64,000 bases of DNA from Ischnura elegans (lineage: Eukaryota; Arthropoda; Insecta; Odonata; Coenagrionidae), in assembly GCF_921293095.1 (NCBI RefSeq), contig NC_060246.1, positions 136,586,198 to 136,650,197 on the forward strand. The letters run 5' to 3'. The position numbers were made by a program, and so were the translations under genes. Positions 46,189-58,570 of the stretch are shown here, piece by piece. Within the stretch, counting starts at the first letter, position 1; each line of letters opens with the position of its first letter. The notes below the pieces were generated by a model. That model was not told the DNA's origin. It saw nothing but the letters and a program-made list of their open reading frames with translations, and did not search any database.

Positions 46189-46489
46189 CATGGGCACAGC
46201 CAAGAATTAAGGCTAGGGGGGGTTTTAGGCGCAACTAATACTTTGGGGTGCGGGGTATTGCATACCCACCAGGGTAAGTAGGTGTTGCGGGGGCCCTCCT
46301 CCAGAAAATTTTAAGATTAATGGTTCAAAATGGTGAGTTTTACGGCTTTCTGAGGGATATTTGATTAATCATAACACTATTCTATAAGTAATACTGATCC
46401 AATGTAAGTAAAATGGATTAAACTCAAAAATTTCTCTGAGCTCTGGGGGGGGTTTTATCCCCCAAAAACCCCCCCTTGCTGCGCCACTG
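46189..46489 (-). mobile_element. hAT-type MITE with perfect 8-bp target duplication, copy 2
   Basis: Minus orientation. On its own strand it starts CAGTGGCGCAGCAAGG and ends GGCTGTGCCCATG. TATCTTAA occurs at 46181-46188 and again at 46490-46497. Same family as 22661-23016, without the 51-bp insertion. Confidence 0.88.
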
Positions 46490-46683
46490 TATCTTAATGA
46501 TAATGTCCTGCAAAAATGCTCTGCACAGTGGGGACTGAATAGTCTCTTGGGGCTCAGTCCAGCAGTCATGCTAAGGAGAGAACTCCGCCATCTCAAAAGG
46601 GTTAAAGAGTGAAAGATACAATGGGTTTGCTAAATTAGTTTTTACCTGCACTTAACTCAAAGGTGAATTGGTACTCTTGCAGC

Positions 46684-46984
46684 CTGTGGTGCAGCGAGGG
46701 GGTGGTTTTGGGGGATAAACCCCCCCAGAGCTCAGAAAATTTTTAAGTTTAATCCATTTCACTTAATTGGATTAATATTACTTATAGAATACTATAAGGA
46801 TTAATAAAATATCCCTCAGAAAGCCGTAAAACTCACTTTTTTGAACTATTTATCTGAAAAATTTTCTGGGGGAGGGCTCCCACACCTCCTGTTTACCCTG
46901 GCAGATATTCCACACCCTGCGACCCCCCAGTATCAGTTGTGTATAAAACCTCCCCCTACGCTTAATTCCTAGCTACGCCCATGC
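46684..46984 (+). mobile_element. hAT-type MITE, copy 3
   Basis: Starts CTGTGGTGCAGCGAGG and ends GCTACGCCCATG. Flanks CTTGCAGC and CTTTTAGC agree at 6 of 8 bases, an aged target duplication. Lies 200 bp from copy 2 in the opposite orientation. Confidence 0.8.
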
Positions 46985-47231
46985 TTTTAGCTACAATACC
47001 TATCTTTCCATTCTCATGCAACTGATGAAAAAACACTGATAGCATCACAGGAAATATTCAGTAAAACAACATGTTTGTCAAAAAGAGGGAGAAATTAACC
47101 TACAATTGTACAAGAACATAATTTCACTTATTAATTTGACATTTCTCCAGAGTTATCGATTCTGCCACTGCCAACTTGTTCCACCAGCACCATCTGGAAC
47201 CAACACAGGCTTATTATGAGTGACTTGACTC

Positions 47232-47489
47232 TAGGGATACCGACTTACAAAAATATTGGGGGGGCCAAACCGTGGATCTTGCCACGGGAAATTTTTAAGA
47301 AGTGAGTTCTAAGTTTTTTAAGCATTTCAGAAAAGTCATATGATCAACATAAGTACCCTGATAACTCGAATATCATTATCTTGACACTCCGGGGAAAATT
47401 GACAAGCCTGACACATTTTCTGCTCACACCCATAACGAATTTTTGAGAGGGCTTGGGCCCCCTCAGGCCCCATGGAGTTGGCGCCACTG
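47232..47489 (-). mobile_element. hAT-type MITE with perfect 8-bp target duplication
   Basis: CTTGACTC at 47224-47231 and 47490-47497. On the minus strand it begins CAGTGGCGCCAACTCC; the other end, TAGGGATACCGACT, is a weak inverted match. G/C runs at both ends with AT-rich centre, but a different interior from the 22661 family. Confidence 0.75.
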
Positions 47490-47911
47490 CTTGACTCTCT
47501 TCAAACCTTTGACTTTCCCTAACGGCCTCAAAATTTGAGCATTCTTCAGTCACCTGCAGAGGCAAGGGACGATGTCCCCTTCATTTCCTCATTTACTGCT
47601 TAACCTCTCCAATTCTTTTGTTAGCTGCTGGTTTTGTTGCAAGTATGTGTGCTGATATTGTAGAGGAAGAGAATATACTAGCATTCCTTCTTGCACCCAG
47701 CCAAGCGCCTTTTGTTTAGCGGAATAGGTTGATTAGGTCAACAGATGCTTATTCCGGCCTTCATACACCTGTGGGCATAATATCGAACAGACTTAATGAG
47801 CAACTTATTGCAATAAGGCAAATTCATTATTCTATCTCGTTATTAAAATCGTTATACAAGTTGAGGGCATGTTTATGTGAGGAGGATGTTGTGAAAAACA
47901 CAAGTCTGCCT

Positions 47912-48173
47912 CAGTAGCGGATACAGAAAAAACTCGAGGGGGGATGCAAAAGATATCTCCTTTACTTAATTTATCCTAATAAAAAATAATCAAGTCACAT
48001 GCAGAGCTTAAGAAATTTTTAGTTAAATTTATTACACACGTATGCAAGACAATGCCATCTTATGATATAAAAAAGTTATAATTGTGGTTCTGCAATGTTT
48101 GGCAATACAGGTGGGCACGCAAAAGGGGGGGGGGGCCTCGCACGCCCTGTGCCCCTATCTCTATCCGCCACTG
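47912..48173 (+). mobile_element. hAT-type MITE with 8-bp target duplication (7/8)
   Basis: Starts CAGTAGCGGATACAG and ends CTATCCGCCACTG, inverted termini. Flanked by GTCTGCCT (47904-47911) and GTCTGTCT (48174-48181). Contains a 12-13-base G run near the right end. Confidence 0.8.
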
Positions 48174-48181
48174 GTCTGTCT

Positions 48182-51100
48182 CCCTCCAATCTAGAACATT
48201 TTGCTGTAATTCAAAATAGTTCCCTTTCCCGTGTATTTATAAACCCTATTTTCCTCATTCTTTTTCCCTGCTACTCAAAATTCCTGCCTCTTTGTCCTCC
48301 AGATCTCCCCAAGAATACTTTCCTCACCCAATAGGTTTATCTAGCTTTTCCTTCCGATGAAGAAGACATCCCCCCCTTCCCTTCATTCTTTTGAACGAGA
48401 AATTATATGCTTTGGTAGGTGTCTATTTAAATCAAAATTTCTGTCTGTGGGGATTCTCATATGGTGGGAAATTTTTTCAAAATATCAAACATAATATCCA
48501 ATTGTTGAAGAAAATCTTTAAGTAATTCATTTTAATTTGCATCAATCAGCAATTAAAAAGAGAACTTTTGGTCATTAACTACAGATAAAATCCATATAGA
48601 TTTCACTGTGTCGATCAACAGCATTGATCATTTCTTTACCTGTTATTTAATTATTATTTTTCGCCGCAGCTTCTACAAAAATTTGGCAATGAAGAGAACA
48701 ACTTTTATATCGATATAAATAAAATTCCTTGCTGGTTAAAACATGCATGCAAAGAAAAATTCATGCCCTTTTGAATTTTTCGTATCATTGAAACTGTAGA
48801 AAGGTACAGTATGAAGAAAAGTTGTTGATATTTATGGTTATTGAGGAATTGGCAAGTTAAATTTCAGCGACAGTCTGATTTTCCGCATAAGAGGCATCCT
48901 CACGTAGTTCCATTATCGACCGCTGCGGATTGCTTCGCTTACAGCGCCGTTATGTGGTCAAATACTGTACTATCTTAATACATCTACTTTCACCATATGA
49001 CGTAAATAACATGGCGCATCGAGGTTTCGTAATTATATGAGGTGCTGTTTTCGAGATTATTAGCTTTTACTACTTCTGCTATGGTTGATACAAAACTTGC
49101 TTTTGAGTAAATCTCCGTGTGAGTGCCTGAGTCATTTGCTTCGTTACTCGCCGCGTCTCATCTGGGTGCGTGTTGTTGTCACTGTCTGCTTGGTAGCCAA
49201 CTCAGCTGAGAGGAAGCGAGGAGCATTGTGCACTTGTCAACAATAGTTGGAGATAAGGTTTCTGGCGGCAGGCAGAGTTTGAAAGGTAGGAATTCACTCT
49301 AATGTCATGAAATCAAATGCATTCCTCATCTCCATTATTTGTATCTCCTCCTACGTTACAAGCGTCACTGCGTAGCTGAACTGTCAGTGCATGTTTAGGG
49401 GTTGTGTTTACGGACGCTTTGGATTGCCTTCAGTATTTAGCTCCCAAGAAAACGTTCTGATGAAGAGAATTCACTTATTGTAATTGTTTTCCATTCGTGA
49501 AATTGTCATTGCCCTTGAATTTGAATGTTATTTTGGTGTCAGTGTTGAAGATTCGGTTTATTGCCTCTTGTCATTTCTCGGAATTGAGCCAGGGTGTGAA
49601 ATCATTAACGCTGGTAAACAAAATACCGGTTGTGTCTAATGACTTGTCAATGCAAGTTAAGTGTGAGAGACATAATGTGCATTCTGTTGGAGGCTGGTTA
49701 TAGAATGCATTATATTCCGCTCGATAACGTAAATTCTGTTGCGAAGGTAATGCTAATGTCTTGAGTAACAATGATATGTTTGCCATTGATCTCGTGGAAT
49801 CGATGTGTAATGCGTGGTTAGATGTAATGTCATTTAGCCAAAATCTAGGCTTCTCAGCATATATTATGTTCATAGCAACATTGAAGAAGGGTCAACTTTA
49901 CTCCGCTTCCTTGCTATTATGATTCGCTTACCTTGGTATCCAATTTGATACGTTTTTATGTTAGTTTTTTCATCTTTTTATGGTGTTGTCAGTTGTGAAC
50001 TTCCACTCTTCTAGTTGGTCGCACAATCTGGCAGTATGAATATACTTCTGCTATATAAATATGTATAGGGTGAAAATAGAAACTGCCGGAGCGTTGACGA
50101 TATCCCAAAATCTACGTCAATTGCGTGGGTATATGTAGCTCCTTTAGAAAATTCGGTGATGACTCTAATGTTTATTAACCCAGCCATGACCCCGCGTTTT
50201 GGCTGCGTCTTCTTACGTGCTAGTGTAAATTTCATCTTGACTTGTTTTTTCTGATCCTTTTTTTTGCCGGCCCGTGGACCATGCCTTAATTTTGGAATAA
50301 AAAAATATTCTCTACCTCTTTTCAATTCATACCATGCCAGATAGAGGTAGATAATATAAGAGATTTCTTTTTTTTTTCCTCGCTGTTTTCGTCTTTGAAG
50401 ATCGAACCTTTTTTTGCAAATTAGGTATTAAACAAGTGGCATAATTAATTTAGTGGTTTCAGCCCACGTCAAGGAAGTTGTTTTAAAATTTATTGTCTTA
50501 TATGTTGAACTTTCTGTCAAAATACTTATTTATTTTCCCTGCGGATGAATGAGTAGAACGTAATGAGGGGAGCTGTCACATTTAATAATTACAGCGCCGA
50601 GTCGTGTGAATATATCTATCTTTGCCAGGTTGCCTTTATGTTTTGTGTGTGGAGAAACTTGAAAGAATGCCGCAGCATGCTATTCGGTGGCGCAGGGTCG
50701 TTGCCTGCGGAAACCCTGATCTGCCCAGTTCCGAGGTGTCGCGTATCTCTTCCACGTAAATATTCGATCGTAAATGAACGGCCCTGATAGACAAAGCACA
50801 CCTTTGGTGATGAATCTCATCTTGTTTACATATCGTTAATGACGTCATTTGTGAAGACAATCCGTGCTGTTGACGTCATCCTGTTTGGACGGAGGTCTTT
50901 TGTACGTTTAATTTCCGAGGGTTCAACCCTCGTGGACGCCTTAGTATGCGAATCTCCTGCGTCTGTTTGTTTTTTTGTGATCGTAATTTTCATTCCACTT
51001 CGGTGAATCACCTTTTCTCTTGGATTGTTTCCATTTATTTATTTTTTTCGGCACTCATTCATTCAGTACTTCAACTTAAAGGTTAGTTGGATAGGAGAGG

Positions 51101-52214
51101 GTAGAGCTCAACTCAGACTAAGCTTTTGCATTAACATAGAGGTAACTCGCGGGTTATCAATGCAGTTTTTGATGCAGCCTCTAGCTCACATGACTAGAGT
51201 TTTCACGGTTATAGTCCTGCTTGTTTTCCCAAAGTCAATTCTTATTGGCATGATCTTTGGTTGGAGTGTTCAAATGCTTCATCCGGGTTAGAGCACGGGT
51301 CTTTATAAAACTTTCCCCTGTTGGCCTCTGCGAACCTTTCATTTAAATTATTTTATGGCATATGTACGATGTGATTCATGTGAAGCTACGGTCGCTCCAA
51401 GAGTACAGCGTTCGTAATTCATTGCAAATTCGCCGTCGTCCGCTCGCGTGGCTCTGTTTGACAATCGAGAGATACCTTTGCCAGGGAACATTTCTTTGCC
51501 AGGAAACGTGCCTATCTTTCCCCTCTCCTCCCCCCTTAACCCTCCCTACTTGTCTCCCTGCTGATATGAAAAGGCGCTCGCCGGCTGAGCGCCTTCTAAG
51601 TCATGTCGCCGCGCCTCTCCCTCTCCCCTCTACCTTATGTTCTGCATTCTCCGCTGGCCATCAAGCTCGGCGGTGGAATTTTTCCACCCAGGAGCGTTTC
51701 GGGGAATCTGTTTTGACTCACCCTTTCGTTTGAGCTTGCGAGTCGAGATTCCCCCGAGTGGTGGGTCAGTGACATGCGACGTGAATTTTTAATTTTCGGG
51801 GTGGTGTCTCAGGAGTGAGTCTTATTTTTCATAAGTTATAAAATCCGAAGATTCGAGCGTGATAGAGTGGATTATTTTCCATATTGAAGTAAATACTAGT
51901 ATTTTTCTACGATTATAAAATTTATAAAACCTTCAAGGTAATGTAGTGACATTGAAACCGAGGTCGTAATAAATTTTACTATCGTGGAAAATTGCAAGTA
52001 TTTATTTCAATATTTTCTTTCGTTAGTCGTCCACGACCAGTACTTGCTCTATCTTCAGGAGCCTTAAACCGCGATTTGAATAAAAAAGAATAATCATCTT
52101 CATGCCAGATCTACTCCACGGGCTGACTCATTACGCTTGTGGCAGGGGACACGAGCCGTTATTAAAATGGCGAAGATGAATTAAAATTTTTAAAACGTGC
52201 GTGGTGGAGATATT
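48182..52214. other. Intergenic; possible promoter-like patches
   Basis: No gene recognised. 49130-49290 has a moderately GC-rich stretch ending in a donor-like AAAG|GTAGGA and could be a non-coding first exon, without further support. 51420-51760 is GC-rich with polypyrimidine runs and contains a perfect 9-bp-arm hairpin AAGGCGCTC/GAGCGCCTT at 51571-51595. Confidence 0.3.
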
Positions 52215-52430
52215 TGACGATAGTGTCCCACCTATTATTTATTTAAGTCTCTCTTGGTCGAGGAAAACTAATTCCTCCACCTATTCGTTTCGCAAAATAT
52301 TTCTCCTATTTGATCGTTTCCATGAGGCCAGGAAACAAGGTGATTTTCCAACGTGATGTTCTCAGTGTCCCTTTGAAAGATGTGTCTAAATAGCTGGAAC
52401 AATCCAAGCCTCGGTCATTTCGTATATTGA
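52215..52430 (-). mobile_element. Non-LTR retrotransposon 3' fragment, copy 3 (highly decayed)
   Basis: Reverse complement retains TTGTTCCAGCTATTTAGACA-like sequence, GAGAACATCACGTTGG, GGCCTCATGG and GAGAAATATTTTGCGAAACG followed by GAATTAG-type FFPRTIK remnants, in the same order as 42800-42960. Confidence 0.6.
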
Positions 52431-53344
52431 TGCATGATTGTTGCAGAAAGACGCATCGACTTATTTTGCCACGATCGCAGAACCGCTCTGTGGTCAGTGT
52501 TTCTTTTAATACGTTTTAATTCTTTGTGAGTGTTCATAATTAAATGTTATTTTAATCTGGACCGGTTCCGGTAGTAAGTGAAGTTCACGGCCTTGCCGTA
52601 CTCCAAAGGCAATCCGGCATTATCATAAAGTCACCTTCCTTGGCCGAATAAGGCTCAGAAATATTTTCACTAAAGACGAACAGGCAAATAAGAAAAACAC
52701 ATGGAAGGGCATTCATTTTAAATTCATCAGGAAAATCGTAAAGCTCCCAGGAAAAATAATTGGATTAGGGCGAAATGCAATGAATAGGCGTGTGGTCGAT
52801 GGACACCCTGAAATCGAAAATATAATTTTTTTCTCATTTAATTTTCGTTTAAAATGTTTTTAAATTAATTCGATGGACAATAGTAATTCTTAGGTGATTA
52901 AATAATTCCTTCTCTGCACTTTAAATTATCTTCGCCTGCCGAATGTCATTTTGCTTGAGGAAAGAGGTGGAAAAATGAGTTCTTGTGCTGGAATTATAAA
53001 TGAAAATCATTTCAAATCTTGTATTAAAAGTAAGGCTGGATTAGTGCTTGTTTATCACAATCTAATCTATTAGATCTAGACTAGCTTATAGGGTAATTTA
53101 AGGGAGTGGTTTGTAGCATACTCTTGTTCATGTATCTACCGTATTAACGTTCATGCATGCTGATTCCTTACTGCGCAATGATATATTCTAATCAATGTTT
53201 CCCATGGGGCTCGTTAGCCAATTTCATATTACTGTCGATTGTATTAGAGTTCAGAAATAAGACCCATATTTTTCCGTTTTTCGATCCATCAGCGACTTTT
53301 CGAGCTATTCGCGGCGAAAAATCGATTGCCTTAATTCTTTCGCA
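52431..53344. other. Intergenic, no gene recognised
   Basis: About 900 bp of AT-rich sequence without recognisable features. Confidence 0.35.
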
Positions 53345-53560
53345 GTTAAGTTGATGACGTCACCAACTCATGTCGAGCGTGCCGCCGATTCTCCGCTACT
53401 TCTCCATCTTGTGCGTGGGAAGCGTGCGTTTCATTGTTTATTGCTCTCTCGTTAGCAGTTACTTCCCTCAACGTAATGTTCTCCCTGTGCGAGTAAATGA
53501 ATCTGAACTCTAATGGCGTCACCAACTCGTGAAAGGTGGGCGGCAATTGATGACTATCAG
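53345..53560 (-). repeat. Family R, copy 4 (5' part)
   Basis: Reverse complement reads TTGCCGCCCACCTTTCACGA, then TTCATTTACTCG and ACATTACGTTGAGGGAAG, parallel to the first 120 bp of copy 1 (GCCGCCCACTTTTCATAAG, TTCATTGACTCG, ATTACCATTGAGAGAA). Confidence 0.6.
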
Positions 53561-53639
53561 CTATTTCATAATTCGTCAATATGGAAATTAATATAAATTA
53601 CTTACAATTAGTTAATTACCTCCTGGAATCTCAAATGCT

Positions 53640-53830
53640 CAACACTTATTTTTCTGTTAGTACGGGGAAAATTAACATCAGTTGATGTGATTGAAGGGAA
53701 ATTGAATGTTTGAGAGAGCAATCACGTGTGAAATTTCTTTGACCGGGATTCGAACTTGGGCGCCGAGCTTTCCCCCATGGTAGGCGCGGACTATTTCCTC
53801 CGCGTCAATCCAAAACGTCTTTGAGTTGGG
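53640..53830 (-). mobile_element. tRNA-derived SINE
   Basis: On the minus strand a tRNA-like head GGAAATAGTCCGCGCCTACC with CCATGGGGGAAAGCTCGG leads to B box GTTCGAATCCCGGTCAAAG, then an AT-rich tail with ATTGCTCTCTCAAACATTC. No intact cloverleaf, so not a tRNA gene. Confidence 0.6.
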
Positions 53831-56800
53831 TCAAGAGTGATTAGGTTACACGCTTGCGAAATCCGAAATTCCCTCAAATAATGCCATGTTTGGCGTTGTG
53901 ATTTCCTATTTGGCGCGCTGTCGATACGAGGAGAGGATGATGGCTTTTGCCGGACAAGGAATTCTGCCGTGGGAGTTGAGGATAATTGGAATCCGGATGT
54001 TGAAACTTTTACTTCCGTGAATACCGGTGCGCAAAATCCCCCTGATTGCGTAGGCCTCAAGACTTTCCAAACGCGCCGGCTAGCTTTGTGTCCTCCTATT
54101 ACTGCGGCATCTTTCTCTTCTAAGCTGATTCCTAGTTTGGTGATTGAGCATTTTCCTTTGATCACTCGAATCCTGCGCTGTACATCTTTTTGTATCGACT
54201 TCTTTTAACTGATGCTCGCGATTTGTCGAACGTCTCCTTATTCTGCGGAACGAATTGACCCATTGACGTGGATAGTCAATCGAAGATGCTATTGGAACCA
54301 GTACCTCCTGAAGTCGTGCCAATTTATCGGATGGGTTGAGCTTTCCATATTGACGAATATCAGAGGTTTTTTTCTGGTAAATTATGAAAATTTTCAGGAA
54401 TCAACCTCATGGCCTCAAAAATATTCCAGCATTGAAATTTAATAATTAGAAATATCTTCAAGTATTTTGACTCCCCTATTATTTTTACTCGTGAAAATAA
54501 AACTGGGTGTTAATATGAAATATCGACGCTTGGCCCCAAGAACTTTTGAACCCATCTCGCCTATGCCACTACTGCGCCCTTTCTATGGACTCAAATCTTT
54601 ATAATTTCGGTTGTATTTGTTTATTTTAGCTCTTTTTAGGTAACTTCGAGAATGGAATTTTATGGTGACTCTATTTTTAAGCCGTCTTACTTCAGAGGTG
54701 AAGTATCTAGTTGTAGTTGGCTTTTTTTGCAAAAACACTATCGTGTTCGGAGTGACATCTAATAATGGTGCAACAAGCCATACGGTGATGAGGGCAGTTT
54801 TTCGGGTACTCCAGTACGGTTTCGCATTGTTTATCGCATTTCAACTTGGGAAAATCATGTAATCCTTATTTTTCTCTTGCTATGGTTTTTCATTTTTTAT
54901 TTTGTTCATCGGAAGTGAAGTATTTGTGGTAAGTTTCATCTGGAGACCACTCAAGACTAACTTGGCAAGTGAGACACTGGTCATTTTTATCTGTCATTTT
55001 GGATTACAAGTTAACGCGTAAAGATTGCAAAATGCTGGTCTCTTCATATTTTACTGGAAAAGACGGTGATTTATCAATGGGTAATTATAGTACCCACATC
55101 CTTTTAATGCCAAAGATATCACATGGAAAGGTAAGGTTTTTGTGTCACTATGTGCAGTGCTGTTTTTAAAGCGCTCTGGCGAAATATACGGAAAATTACC
55201 TTCCTAGCTTCACGTTCGACCTTCTAGATTTAAGGAGCAAGACGTGACGAGGAATACTGTGCATGTGCGGCACGTGTCTTCTTCGAATCCCTCTGTAATA
55301 TTTGCGGAGGATCGCATCCGCTGCCTTGTTCCAGTCGTTTGATAAAGCCCCGCTCCAAATCCGAAAAAACAAACTTCGACTCCATTGCTAAAGAGCCTGA
55401 GCAACGTGCTATAGCTTGCGGAGCGATGACCCGGCATTCGTTCTTGAGTCTTTTTGGACACCCTCCAAGTTTAGATTACGGTCTAGAGGGAGGCTTTCCA
55501 CCACTCTAGTCGAGCACCTGGAGTTTCGCTTTTCAGAGAAATGACGAAGAATCTTGCATGCTGGCTTGTAGATTAAGGAAAGATAATTTTTAGTCCTCGG
55601 CATCGGTGTGACGAGAATGACTATAGAATGCCCAACTGATGTATTCGTATCCAGTGGCAGTTTGATTGATGCTAATAATTTTTTGTTCCAAAATGATGTT
55701 AAAAATGTCATCGGCTTATCTATTCATCAGCTATGCTTAATGTGGACGTCGAAACGATTTCTTTACTTAAAACTGAGTTCTCGGCGATGGATCAATTCAA
55801 TAGGTCGCATTATCACCTTAGTTTGGATTCAAGTCAGTGCTGATGGAGCACTTAGTAGGGATTATCTGGTCGTCGTTTAGAGTTGCTTTGAGTGGAGCAT
55901 ATGAGTATACTACAATACTCAGTCCGTTTATCGGAGGAGATATCTCAGGGCAAATATGTGTATGCCATGATGTGTACGCATTAAGAGATGAGCAGGGTCA
56001 ACATTGTAACTCCAACTTAAATGCTATAATGGAAAATAAAAAAATAGCTAAAGGTAAACTTTTAAATATTTTTTTTCAATCCCGATTCTTCAATTTTTCG
56101 CGATGGTGTTATTCACAGAAAATAAAATATTCAATCGAAATAAGCAGCGTACGAAAAAACACTATCATTATGGGAGAAGAAGGAGTAAAAAAAAAATGCA
56201 TCGTAGTTTTTTCCATCCATAATGAGTTGGGATTAGTTTTCTCATAATTTTTCATTTGAATGCGGCTGTTAATTTCTCCTCAACAAACGGCAACACATCA
56301 TCCCCAAGCGATCATCTATCCATCGTGGAGTTTATATTAGAAAAAGCGAGGCCTTGCTTAAGGAGGTTTAACACATGTTCCCTTGCTCGTTGATGATTGC
56401 CTTAGGTAATTGAAAAACCCTTTTTCGGGGGTATAATCCTTACAAAATGAATTGGAATTTGGATGTCCTGTCCTCGTAACAATTCGCTGAAACCGATTAC
56501 TCGATCAACTTCAAAAATATAAAACGAGCGAGAGCAATTTTCGGATTCTGCACATGCGACCAGGATTTAAGTGGTAACATTCGAGAGCACGTGATGTTTC
56601 TGATTGGCTGAATACAACGATAGCGTTTGTTTTCACGTTGCTCATTTCTATTGGTAAACATAATTTCCATTAGTTTATTACTCACGAAGAAGGATTTCAA
56701 CACAGTCTATTTCGGAGTGTTCAATTTGCTTACTTTTTACATTGCACGTAATAATGCTGGAGTTGGGGTTTTAAGTGCTATCCTCAGCTTTTTGTTTTTT

Positions 56801-57439
56801 TTTCACTGCCACATCTAGCGTCTTCGTAAACATAGGCAGAGTAAATATTAAAATGATGGGTAGACTGATTCCGCCCAGGCGACCAAGATTGAAATGACAA
56901 AATCCAAAATCACGTGATGATACAGATGGGCTGATTACACCGATAAAAGTTATTAAAGCGTCTCTTATTTCGATAAAATTTGTTTCAGTAAATTCGATTT
57001 GAACGAGGAGAAGCAATAGGATTTTAATTAAATATGTTAATAGGTTGTTTAATATTGTGCGTGCCAGAGCACTTAAATGTAGATAGAACGATGTTCCTGA
57101 GTGGAGATGTTGAGATTGAAAATATGTGCAAATTTGGGCGAACTACCTTTAGTTTGAACATGATTAAAAAGCTAATGTATAAAATATAACTGTACCTAAT
57201 CACCCATTTCTGTACGTTCATTCATAACAGTCATTGCTTACAACAACTGAAAGCGTAGTACCAAATATGTATACCTAATACCTATGTATAATGCTTTACA
57301 ATCGTTTAAGTCGACGCGCCTGAATGACGAGAACCTTCGTCATCCATGCGCAACGTGTTAATGCGCTAACTTTTTCGATTTCCCGCGGTAAAATTGAAGT
57401 TCGGGTGTTTTAATCGTTGACCTGAGCGTTTTGTTAATG
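53831..57439. other. Intergenic, no gene recognised
   Basis: About 3.6 kb. Several open frames of 75-136 codons (53791-54165 minus, 55210-55711 minus, 55837-56247 plus) show no known domain and overlap each other on opposite strands. Confidence 0.35.
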
Positions 57440-57570
57440 CACTGCCACATTGAGCGCCTTTGTACCTATTAGTATGCTCCAAGCGGTCCATTCAAAGCCC
57501 CTGTGGCCGATCCGCCAGTTTTCCCCGTGAGATGCGGATGAGATGATTCGCGCGGAGAAACGACCTTGGA
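57440..57570 (+). repeat. SINE-like repeat, copy 1
   Basis: GCGGTCCATTCAAAGCCCCT followed by GTGGCCGATCCGCCAGTTTT and CCCCGTGAG parallels 58450-58510. A box-like GTGGCCGATC is present; no B box. Confidence 0.5.
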
Positions 57571-58414
57571 GTCATCCTAGGTATGATGGTCTCCTCCCTC
57601 CACTCACCCTGTTCCGCTCTTCCATGCTTTCCCTCCCCTACCTCCTATGACTACCCTCTCTCACTCTCCCCCTACTTTCCCCTCCCATCCCAATGCGCCT
57701 GCTCGCGGCGCCGTATTCGGCCGTGACTTCATTCGCACCGATTCCTGGAGCTCTTTTAAGTAGTGAATGAAACCATTCGATAGACTCACACACAGGCATG
57801 GTTATGGGCACATGAAAACGCCCTTTCTCCGTCTTTTATCCACTCCGCACTCAATATTCCCAAGCCTTTTGCCCTGTATTTTGCGATCCATCCGAGAATC
57901 GAAGGAAATTGTTCGGACCGTCATTGAAGAAGAGACCAGGGAAAATTATCATGAATATAAAATTTTGACTTTTGTGTTTTTCTCCAGTATTAAAAAAACC
58001 GGAAAGTACTCAGAAAATCAGAGTAACATAATGGCTGCATTGACATGTATTTAATTTTTATCATGGATTATCAGTTGCCACAAAACATTAAGCCCGAGTC
58101 AAGTGTGTAAAATTGCACTGTGACCAATGACATTTGTGTAAACGTACCCCGCATGTAAACGTTCCTCTGTCTCCCCTTTTTCATCGTCTGATGTGAATTT
58201 GGTCTCCTCATTATATATTATCCGGAAATTAGATTTTCAAATCAGAAGTTGTGCATAAGCTCTAATTGCGATGCAGCGCTGAGCTTGGGAAATATGTTGA
58301 TGGTAATTGGGACGCAGTTATGACGGGAAACTAAGTTAAAGTTCGTCATACCATCATAGGTGTAGTATGGTATCGTGACAGGCATATCGGTTGGTATTTG
58401 ACTTAGGGTTTTTG
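57571..58414. other. Intergenic; pyrimidine-rich patch
   Basis: 57590-57700 is dominated by C/T runs (CCTCCCTCCACTCACCC and similar). No gene recognised. Confidence 0.35.
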
Positions 58415-58570
58415 TAATTGCTTAGCCTCATTGAGCACACTAGTATTCTTTCACTTCGAGCGTTCCATTCACTGCCCCTGTGGCCGATCTACTGGCGTCC
58501 CCCGTGGTGTGTCAGAGTTCAAATCCCAGGAAAAATTGCTGGAGAAGCCGTGATGAAGGCATTAAAATAT
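58415..58570 (+). repeat. SINE-like repeat, copy 2
   Basis: GCGTTCCATTCACTGCCCCT and GTGGCCGATCTACTGGCGTC, then a B box-like GAGTTCAAATCCCAGG. More complete than copy 1 and tRNA-like in layout. Confidence 0.55.

Noticed and set aside
50910..50945. GAGGGTTCAACCCTC, a tRNA T-arm-like B box
   Set aside because: No A box or cloverleaf at the correct distance on either strand; simple palindrome.
53791..54322. Overlapping minus-strand frames of 80-124 codons
   Set aside because: The end overlaps the tRNA-derived SINE at 53640-53830; remaining sequence has no known domain.
55837..56247. 136-codon open frame
   Set aside because: Lys/Asn/Ile-rich as expected from AT-rich DNA; no motif and no conserved neighbour.
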